A stretch of 12,070 nt of DNA from Acidobacteriota bacterium (GTDB lineage Bacteria > Acidobacteriota > Terriglobia > Terriglobales > Acidobacteriaceae), in contig JAJYSL010000102.1 in the NCBI GenBank assembly GCA_021793595.1, positions 1 through 12,070 on the forward strand, read 5' to 3'. This document shows, piece after piece, positions 6,718-12,070 of the stretch (its first letter is position 1; each line of letters starts with the position of its first letter). The notes below the pieces were generated by a model, which saw only the letters and a program-made list of their open reading frames with translations, did no database searches and was not told where the DNA came from. A program made the position numbers and the translations under genes.

Positions 6718-9700
6718 TCAGAACGTTGTCTTGAGTGCAAATTGCCACACGCGCGGTGAGCCAGCATTGTTGTTTGTCCCTTGGGCAACCGTACTCGTAA
6801 TTTGCCCGTACGTGCCTGAAGAAAGAGAGTTAACAGGGTTGGCGAAATTCGTGTGGTTGAACGCATTGAATACCTCCGCCTGGAACTGGGTTTGAAGCTG
6901 CCGGAAGCGAAAAATATTCTTGAACACGGAAGCATCCACATCGGCATAGCCTGGACCACGCAGGCTGTTACGACCTACGTCGCCAAAGGTTCCAGTAGCT
7001 GCCGGCACAAATGCTGCCGTATTGAAGTATTCTTTTACTTTGCTCACGCCGGCAGGACGGGAGGGATTGCCTACCTGATCGGCGTAGTCATTTCCGACTC
7101 CAGACAAAGATCTATCAGTTCCGCTAACAACGTTGAACGGATACCCACTGTCAAGGGACAGAATCCCATTCAACTGCCAGTTGTTCACGATCGCGCTTTT
7201 CCATGCCCCTACGTTCACGTGTGGAGTGAGATAGTTAGCTGACAGGACGAACCGGATTGTTTGGTCGAAATCGGCTGGGCCGCGACCACTATTTAGGTTG
7301 TATGGATTGGGTGGTCCGCTACTTCCTTCCGTCGCACTTGAGTTATTGTCGATCGTTTTAGACCACACAATGTTAGAAAGAAGCGTCAGCCCATTTGTTT
7401 GACGTCGCGTAACGTTGACTTGTAGCGAGTTGAAATATTCATATTCGTAAGATTGTGCCAGTTCCACCGCTCCGAGTCCAGGATACAGACGCCGCGAGTT
7501 TTCATTGCCGACCGTGGAACATGGCGTACTCCCGCACTGGCCCGGGATGTATACCGCGGGATTGAATTGCCGCGAACCCATAATGTGTCGACTATCGTCA
7601 CCAACATAGGCAATGGAAACTGCCATTTTGCTGCCAAACTGCTGCTCAAAGGTGAGGTTGTAGTTCTGCGTTATAGCGACTTGGGAATTAGGATCAAGCA
7701 CACCGCCAGAGACGGGAAGCTGGAAAACATAGTTTTTAAACTGATCCGGAGTTACGTGCGCCCGGGGAAATGGGTCCCCCCCAGGATACCCTGCATAGAT
7801 ATTGTCCCAGGTGGGTGCAGGGGCGGGATAGACCAGGTAAAGATCGATGGGCTGCATGGCATCGGTTCTTTGATACAGCAATCCTTCTGGGAAGCCATAG
7901 AAAATTCCATAGGCTCCGCGAACCACGTGCTTTCCATCACCGGCAATGTCCCAGGCAAAACCGATACGCGGAGCAAAATCCTTCCAGTTCTTTCGATACA
8001 CGCTGGATTGCAGTCCTGGATCTCCGTTGAAAATGAGGCCAAGTGGAGCACCTGGCGCAATTTTAGATTGAAATCCCTGCTTAAATCCCACTAGCGTTCC
8101 GTTCAGATCGTTCGCAGGCAACCATGGATCCCAACGTAAACCAAGGTTCAGAGTCAGATTCTTGGTTGCTTTCCAGTCATCCTGTACGTACAACGAAGGC
8201 CGGTTCTCACGGAGATAGGCTTTCCGGCCGTTGTCCTGGAAAAATTGGGACTCAAGCCCAAGATAAAAGTCCGCAACAGCCGAACCCGATCGTACACCGC
8301 TGAACGTGTTGTCACCAGGAGTGTAGGAATAATCATCCATATCGATTCGATCTCGCTCGAACTCCCCACCAAAGCTGATGGTGTGTGCACCTTGCAGTTT
8401 CACCATCGCAGCCTTGTAATCAAAGGATGTCGAATCCTGGGTGAGCGCACCCCCTGAGAAGATATTGACAAACCCTGCAATGTTGGCACGAATACCGGGA
8501 AAGATGCTCTCGCCCGGAGCGCCAAGCGGCACATTTTGTCCCAGATCCTGCAAAGACTGCAATCCAGGTGCTTCTGGTATTTGTGTGCGAGCGAAGCGCC
8601 CGGCACTCATGGAAAATGTTCCGGTAAGCGTGGGGGTAAAGAGCTCCGTATCCGAGATAATCGCCGATTGATTGCGGAATAAATTTAACGCAAAGAATCC
8701 AAGCGGCGCATTAAATGGTCTTTGGAAATTGTCTTGGTTGTAAAAATATCGTCCAATCAGATGGTTATTGGCATTGATCACCTGATCGATTTTCGCCAGA
8801 TATTGGGTACTATCGATGTTCGAATTAGACGTCGAATTAAAAACGCCAGTGGTCGGGTTGGACGCTAGCGGCTGTAGATATTTCTGGTAAAGCTTGTAGG
8901 ATAAGGGATCGACCGGCGTGGGAATTATATTATTTGGATACGGCAGACCGGTTGCTGGGTCGTGGATGACAGTCTTCGGCAGCAACGCCGAAAAGTCCCC
9001 TTTCATCTCCGCGGCCGTTGGAACTGTAATTGAGATTGGATTGGGAGAAGACCGCACCTGCAAGTCTTCAGCCGAGAAGAAAAAGAAGGTATGATCTCTC
9101 ATGATCGGGCCGCCCACCGTCCCTCCGAACTGGTTCAACTTGTATGGCGGAACCTTTTGCTGGAAATAGTTCCTGGTATTCAGCACCGTGTTGCGAAAGA
9201 ACTCCCAAGCAGATCCATGAAAACGGTTCGTACCGGAGCGCGTGGATAGCTGTACCAATGCGCCCGCGCCACCATATTCCGCGCTATAGTTGGACGACTG
9301 GATTGTGAATTCCTGTAGAGCATCCGGGTTCGGGAGGATGGGGACGGAATCGAAAAAGCGATCGGTGTAAATGGCGCCGTCCAATTGGTAATTGTTCTGC
9401 GTAGCGCGCAGCCCATTCACACTCAGTCCTGTATTGTCCTGCTGGGTAGCTTCAGTCCCAGTATTAGTCAGAACCGTGCCAGGCGTCAGAGATGTCAATT
9501 GCAATGCATTGCGTCCATTCAAAGGGAGATCCTGCATCTGTTTTTGATCCACAGACGTTTGAATGCTGGACGTGTCAAGTTGAATCAGCGGCGCCGCAGA
9601 TGTAACTTCCACGGATTGCGAGGAAGATCCCACAGCCAGAGAAATTGGGAGTGCCAACGTTTGTCCTGTTAGCAGCACGGTTCCACTTCGTCTTTGGGAT

Positions 9701-9972
9701 TTGAAACCGGGCTTGCTGATGACGAAGTCATAGGACCCGATGGGTAAATTGGGAAAAACAAAAATTCCATCCTGGTTGGTCGTTTGGGTACGACTAATAG
9801 ACGTACCAGTATTGATTGCTGTGACAGACGCGCCAGGAATAACCGCGCCTGCTGGGTCGGAAATGGTACCCCGAATACTCCCGGTTGCTTGAGCGAATAA
9901 CGGCGTTGCCCTGCAAGAAAGCAGAAGCACGATGGAAACAACAACGAGAAATTTGCGCACTGTGGAAACCAT
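6718..9972 (-). CDS. Oar-like TonB-dependent outer-membrane receptor with carboxypeptidase-regulatory-like domain
   Basis: A 1084-residue outer-membrane beta-barrel protein. The start is ATG at 9972, with GGAGGG 7 bases upstream, giving a signal peptide of about 28 residues ending LFAQ-A; an upstream ATG-like extension to 10041 adds charged residues and is unlikely. The mature protein opens with a carboxypeptidase-regulatory-like domain (about residues 30-110; GSIRGTISDPAGAVIPGASV, then NQDGIFVFPNLPIGSYDF). A plug-like region follows with DLPLNGRNALQLTSLTPG, QEFTIQSSNYSAEYGG and STRSGTNRFHGSAWEFFRN. A long barrel then ends in the aromatic residue Phe (FALKTTF), the usual outer-membrane assembly signal. 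Such proteins are abundant in Acidobacteriota and are thought to import large ligands, often oligosaccharides, using TonB. The ligand here is unknown; the GH3 and Gfo/Idh neighbours point to a glycan. Cys20 in LLLSC resembles a weak lipobox, but the better AxA-type site at 26-28 argues for ordinary cleavage. Confidence 0.93.
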   Translation of the reverse strand: MVSTVRKFLVVVSIVLLLSCRATPLFAQATGSIRGTISDPAGAVIPGASVTAINTGTSISRTQTTNQDGIFVFPNLPIGSYDFVISKPGFKSQRRSGTVLLTGQTLALPISLAVGSSSQSVEVTSAAPLIQLDTSSIQTSVDQKQMQDLPLNGRNALQLTSLTPGTVLTNTGTEATQQDNTGLSVNGLRATQNNYQLDGAIYTDRFFDSVPILPNPDALQEFTIQSSNYSAEYGGAGALVQLSTRSGTNRFHGSAWEFFRNTVLNTRNYFQQKVPPYKLNQFGGTVGGPIMRDHTFFFFSAEDLQVRSSPNPISITVPTAAEMKGDFSALLPKTVIHDPATGLPYPNNIIPTPVDPLSYKLYQKYLQPLASNPTTGVFNSTSNSNIDSTQYLAKIDQVINANNHLIGRYFYNQDNFQRPFNAPLGFFALNLFRNQSAIISDTELFTPTLTGTFSMSAGRFARTQIPEAPGLQSLQDLGQNVPLGAPGESIFPGIRANIAGFVNIFSGGALTQDSTSFDYKAAMVKLQGAHTISFGGEFERDRIDMDDYSYTPGDNTFSGVRSGSAVADFYLGLESQFFQDNGRKAYLRENRPSLYVQDDWKATKNLTLNLGLRWDPWLPANDLNGTLVGFKQGFQSKIAPGAPLGLIFNGDPGLQSSVYRKNWKDFAPRIGFAWDIAGDGKHVVRGAYGIFYGFPEGLLYQRTDAMQPIDLYLVYPAPAPTWDNIYAGYPGGDPFPRAHVTPDQFKNYVFQLPVSGGVLDPNSQVAITQNYNLTFEQQFGSKMAVSIAYVGDDSRHIMGSRQFNPAVYIPGQCGSTPCSTVGNENSRRLYPGLGAVELAQSYEYEYFNSLQVNVTRRQTNGLTLLSNIVWSKTIDNNSSATEGSSGPPNPYNLNSGRGPADFDQTIRFVLSANYLTPHVNVGAWKSAIVNNWQLNGILSLDSGYPFNVVSGTDRSLSGVGNDYADQVGNPSRPAGVSKVKEYFNTAAFVPAATGTFGDVGRNSLRGPGYADVDASVFKNIFRFRQLQTQFQAEVFNAFNHTNFANPVNSLSSGTYGQITSTVAQGTNNNAGSPRVWQFALKTTF

Positions 9973-9979
9973 AGTCTTG

Positions 9980-9985
9980 CCCTCC
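9980..9985 (-). promoter_or_regulatory. Ribosome binding site of the receptor gene
   Basis: GGAGGG on the minus strand, followed by 7 bases (CAAGACT) and ATG at 9972. This strong site fixes the receptor start 69 bases inside the longest open frame and leaves a 65-bp gap to the preceding oxidoreductase gene. Confidence 0.8.
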
Positions 9986-10037
9986 AGAACATTGACCAAC
10001 TTTTCCAAATCTTTTCCTAGCCGTCTACAGCAGCGGT

Positions 10038-11219
10038 TCAAACTAGTTCTTTCCGGGAAATGATCTTATGAGACCAATAGGAACGTAGCGCCATTTGTAC
10101 CGGAATAGAAGCGTCTATACCTGCTTGCAGGGAAGCATTTACTTTTTCGCCTAAAATCACAGCGTCTAAAAAGTTTTTAGTGTGCGCGCGCTCCAAACTT
10201 TCGCTCGAATTCACGCGCACCCGTTCTCCCTTGTTCGGCGTATAGGTATAACCGTCGCGAGATAGATCTAGCGTCCCCTCCGTACCCTCGAAGAAAACGG
10301 AAGGATCGGGATTGCGAATGGAAAGTACGGACGATTCAAAGTTGAAGTTCCAGTTATTGTATTGAACGATCGCGCTGATAGTGTCTGGATTGACTCTGCC
10401 ATCGTGCAGTTGATAAATTCCGCCGAGAGCCGCCGCATTCGTCGGATTCGGATCGTCGAGCATCCACTGCGCCACATCGATCCAATGAGTCATAATGTCG
10501 GCCAGCAATCCATTCCCGTAATCGGGGAAATACCGCCAGGATGTGTAACGGATCCACTGGTAAGGGACATGCGGCGCCGGCCCTTCGAATAAAACCCAAT
10601 GCAACCCCGGCGGCTTCGGCTTGGGCCCAATGTTACGGCGTTGCCAGGAAAAGTTATGCCAGACTCCACGCGCGAACACAACGTCGCCCAGCTTCTTTTC
10701 CCCGAAAATTTCCTGCTTGGCGCGGATATAGTGCGCGCCGCTGCGCTGCTGCATCCCGCATTGCAGGACCTTCTTGTATTTCGCCTCCGCGTCCACCAGG
10801 GCAGCCCGCTCGCTCCAGTGATGCAGCGTCGGTTTTTCCAGATACACATTCTTGCCCGCAGCCAACGCCGCAGTGCCGATGGTTACATGCAGGTGGTCCG
10901 GCGTGGAGATCAGGACCGCATCGACTTCCTTGCGGCCCAGCAGATCCTGATATTCGACCGAGGTGTGGGGGCGCGAAGCGTTCGGGAGCAGGTGCGAAAT
11001 GAACTGCGCAACTTGCAGGTCGTACACGTCGCAGACGGCAACGATCTGGACTCGCGGATCCTGCAGAAAGCCGTCTCTGCTTACGATAGTTCCCCGGCGT
11101 CCAAGTCCAATGACACCCAGTCCGACGCGGTCATTCGCACCCATGATGCGACCATAGGAACGAGCCCCCAAAGCCGCAGCGGTTGCCGTTCCTGTGTACA
11201 AAAACTCACGACGATTCAT
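10038..11219 (-). CDS. Tat-exported Gfo/Idh/MocA-family oxidoreductase
   Basis: A 393-residue nucleotide-dependent oxidoreductase. The start is ATG at 11219, giving MNRREFLYTGTATAAALGAR, a twin-arginine signal (Arg3-Arg4, then Phe and a small-residue hydrophobic stretch). The Rossmann motif GVIGLGRRG is at residues 35-43. The family's E-K-P motif is at residues 128-130 (YLEKPTLHHW); its Lys is usually catalytic. STPDHLHVTIG and WIDVAQWMLDDPNPT are further family hallmarks. The substrate is probably a sugar or sugar derivative; NAD(P) bound before Tat export would be needed for activity outside the cytoplasm, either as a redox cofactor or in a GH109-like glycosidase cycle, which this family also contains. 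The sequence does not let me choose. It is the first gene of a minus-strand run with the receptor and GH3, 65 bp before the receptor start, and has its own consensus promoter. Confidence 0.92.
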   Translation of the reverse strand: MNRREFLYTGTATAAALGARSYGRIMGANDRVGLGVIGLGRRGTIVSRDGFLQDPRVQIVAVCDVYDLQVAQFISHLLPNASRPHTSVEYQDLLGRKEVDAVLISTPDHLHVTIGTAALAAGKNVYLEKPTLHHWSERAALVDAEAKYKKVLQCGMQQRSGAHYIRAKQEIFGEKKLGDVVFARGVWHNFSWQRRNIGPKPKPPGLHWVLFEGPAPHVPYQWIRYTSWRYFPDYGNGLLADIMTHWIDVAQWMLDDPNPTNAAALGGIYQLHDGRVNPDTISAIVQYNNWNFNFESSVLSIRNPDPSVFFEGTEGTLDLSRDGYTYTPNKGERVRVNSSESLERAHTKNFLDAVILGEKVNASLQAGIDASIPVQMALRSYWSHKIISRKELV

Positions 11220-11229
11220 GCCGCATATG

Positions 11230-11235
11230 CTCCTC
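11230..11235 (-). promoter_or_regulatory. Ribosome binding site of the Gfo/Idh/MocA gene
   Basis: GAGGAG on the minus strand, 10 bases before ATG at 11219. It supports that ATG over the in-frame TTG at 11237, which overlaps the site itself. Confidence 0.7.
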
Positions 11236-11341
11236 AATTGGGCTGCAAATCACTTGACAATCCTGCATCTCGTCGTCAAGCAGCCGCTTGAATCTGCTAT
11301 CGATTCAGCAAGCAAATTTACGACAGCAGTCACGGTCGTGG

Positions 11342-11371
11342 ATTATATTCACACAAGAAAAACATTGTCAA
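11342..11371 (-). promoter_or_regulatory. Sigma-70-type promoter for the Gfo/Idh/MocA - receptor - GH3 genes
   Basis: On the minus strand TTGACA (11371-11366) and TATAAT (11347-11342) are separated by 18 bases. Both hexamers match the sigma-70 consensus exactly. Transcription would start near 11335, leaving an untranslated leader of about 115 bases before the ATG at 11219. No other equally good promoter was seen upstream of the two downstream genes, so it may drive all three. Confidence 0.72.
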
Positions 11372-11386
11372 TCGATAATTATCGAT
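11371..11386. promoter_or_regulatory. Perfect 16-bp palindrome, candidate operator
   Basis: ATCGATAATTATCGAT is its own reverse complement. It begins on the outermost base of the -35 hexamer and extends upstream, the position expected for a regulator that occludes or contacts RNA polymerase. A further GCTATCGAT half-site matches the extended arm (GCTATCGAT read on the minus strand at 11389-11381) and lies in the leader at 11296-11304. The regulator is not encoded in the window and its family cannot be told from the site. Confidence 0.6.
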
Positions 11387-11454
11387 AGCTATAGATTGAG
11401 AAAAAGGCACAGTTTTGCATGCTTCTACCACCCGTTTTCCTACCTACAGCACAA

Positions 11455-11482
11455 AACCCACGCTCTTTTGGAGCCGTGGGTT
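11455..11482. terminator. GC-rich hairpin, possible glpD terminator or dispersed palindromic repeat
   Basis: AACCCAC-GCTC, a five-base loop TTTTG, then GAGC-C-GTGGGTT form an 11-bp stem with a single bulged C. It is about 105 bp beyond the glpD stop on the minus strand, where the stem is followed by TTTTG (the first two bases are the stem end), so it could act as a weak intrinsic terminator. CCCACG...CGTGGG palindromes of this kind also look like the short dispersed repeats common in bacterial intergenic DNA; only this copy is in the window. Confidence 0.55.
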
Positions 11483-11587
11483 CGACACACATAATCGGTA
11501 ACAAATCTCGAAGTCTGAGTTTTGAGTATTGAATGGCGGAAGTCACAGGAAGGTACAAGCATCTCATGTTGTTCGCGAGCACTCGTA

Positions 11588-12070
11588 TCAGTCTCGATAC
11601 AGATAGCCGTTCGCCAGTTCCGTGAACTGCTTTATTTGATTCTCCATCCATTCACGGTCTCGGCCCAGTTCACCCGCCATCAATGTAGCCACTCGCGGCG
11701 CCGCCTCACCTGCAGCCTGGGCATCTAAAAACAACGAGCTAGTGCGACGAGCCAGAGCGTCTTCAACACTACGCGCCATTTCATTTCGGACTGCCCAAAC
11801 AACTTCGCAGCCTCGATATGGAAGCCGCGCATGCAGATGCTCGCCCAACTCCGGCCTCTCCACTGCCAACCTCTCGATCAAAGCGCGATCGCTTCCATAC
11901 ACAGAAAGTGCGCCGTCGCGCGATCGGTCCACTTGATTCGGTGCAATCCACCCATGCAGCTTCAGGTCTGCCGTCCTGCTCGCACGAAGTGGAAGACCCG
12001 CCGCCTGCGCCGCGACATTCACTGTGTCCTCTCCCATCCTGCGATATGTGGTCCATTTCCCTCCCAGCAC
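11588..12070 (-). CDS. glpD: Aerobic glycerol-3-phosphate dehydrogenase, C-terminal part (5'-truncated)
   Basis: The last 160 or so residues of an FAD-dependent glycerol-3-phosphate dehydrogenase; the frame runs off the right edge of the window. It opens with LGGKWTTYRRMGEDTV, the diagnostic motif closing the FAD-binding domain of GlpD. The C-terminal domain follows, with YRGCEVVWAVRNEMARSVEDALARR and SLFLDAQAA, both hallmarks of the GlpA/GlpD family. The enzyme oxidises sn-glycerol-3-phosphate to dihydroxyacetone phosphate and passes electrons to the quinone pool at the inner membrane. It ends at a TGA at 11588-11590. It is separated from the next minus-strand gene by 368 bp with its own promoter, so it is probably not co-transcribed with that gene and is functionally unrelated to the glycan genes. 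Confidence 0.95.
   Translation of the reverse strand: MLGGKWTTYRRMGEDTVNVAAQAAGLPLRASRTADLKLHGWIAPNQVDRSRDGALSVYGSDRALIERLAVERPELGEHLHARLPYRGCEVVWAVRNEMARSVEDALARRTSSLFLDAQAAGEAAPRVATLMAGELGRDREWMENQIKQFTELANGYLYRD

Larger units (their letters stand above)
11220..11587. other. 368-bp intergenic regulatory region
   Basis: Between the Gfo/Idh/MocA start and the glpD stop there is no convincing gene. The region holds a consensus-like minus-strand promoter, a perfect 16-bp palindrome at its -35 box, a second half-site GCTATCGAT at 11296-11304 in the predicted 5' leader, a small inverted repeat TGAATC/GATTCA (11289-11294 and 11302-11307) around that half-site, and a GC-rich hairpin nearer glpD. 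The predicted leader of about 115 bases is long enough for post-transcriptional control, but no known riboswitch motif was recognised. Confidence 0.75.

Noticed and set aside
7453..8094. Plus-strand open frame of 213 codons inside the receptor gene
   Set aside because: It is antisense to the conserved beta-barrel region, lacks recognisable motifs and has no plausible ribosome site or promoter.
9973..10041. N-terminal extension of the receptor overlapping the oxidoreductase stop
   Set aside because: The extension is charged and precedes a normal signal peptide, while a strong GGAGGG site points to ATG at 9972.
10599..11291. Long plus-strand open frame of 230 codons opposite the oxidoreductase gene
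   Set aside because: It lies antisense to a clear Gfo/Idh/MocA gene, has no family features and reflects the codon bias of the real gene.
11365..11482. Plus-strand small RNA from TTGTCA/TATAGA near 11365-11395 ending at the 11455 hairpin
   Set aside because: The spacer would be 19 bases with imperfect hexamers, and the hairpin is not followed by a T tract on the plus strand.

Overview
The window looks like chromosomal DNA of an acidobacterium, probably of the Terriglobia/Solibacteres type. The best evidence is the 1084-residue Oar-like outer-membrane receptor, with an N-terminal carboxypeptidase-regulatory-like domain, next to a Tat-exported Gfo/Idh/MocA oxidoreductase and a secreted GH3 glycosidase. 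That mix is typical of these soil bacteria. The taxonomic call is an inference from gene content; there is no rRNA or other marker gene here.

Left block (2-4255, plus strand): five closely packed genes. They are the C-terminal part of an NAD(P)-dependent aldehyde dehydrogenase of the succinate-semialdehyde dehydrogenase type, a small SAF-domain subunit and a large subunit of a UxaA-family lyase, an Ldh_2-family (malate/L-lactate/L-sulfolactate-type) dehydrogenase, and a PGDH-like D-2-hydroxyacid dehydrogenase. Gaps are 43, 2, 51 and 3 bp, which suggests one operon whose promoter lies left of the window. This set matches the sulfolactate module SuyA-SuyB-ComC-SlcC. In that module SlcC and ComC interconvert (S)- and (R)-sulfolactate through sulfopyruvate, and SuyAB cleaves (R)-sulfolactate to pyruvate and sulfite. 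An aldehyde dehydrogenase in front would fit oxidation of sulfolactaldehyde, the C3 product of sulfoquinovose breakdown. The substrate assignment is inferred; a sugar-acid pathway (altronate-like) is the main alternative.

Middle block (11219 down to 4270, minus strand): a Tat-signal Gfo/Idh/MocA oxidoreductase, the Oar-like TonB-dependent receptor and a GH3 beta-glycosidase, all reading the same way. A near-ideal sigma-70 promoter (TTGACA, 18 bp, TATAAT) lies upstream of the oxidoreductase. A perfect 16-bp palindrome abuts its -35 box. This looks like a regulated glycan-uptake and degradation unit. It converges on the left block with only 14 bp between stop codons.

Right end: 368 bp of regulatory DNA (11220-11587) holding that promoter, the palindrome and a GC-rich hairpin, followed by the C-terminal part of glycerol-3-phosphate dehydrogenase (glpD), which runs off the right edge on the minus strand.

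No tRNA, rRNA, CRISPR array, insertion sequence, phage gene or integrase was seen.
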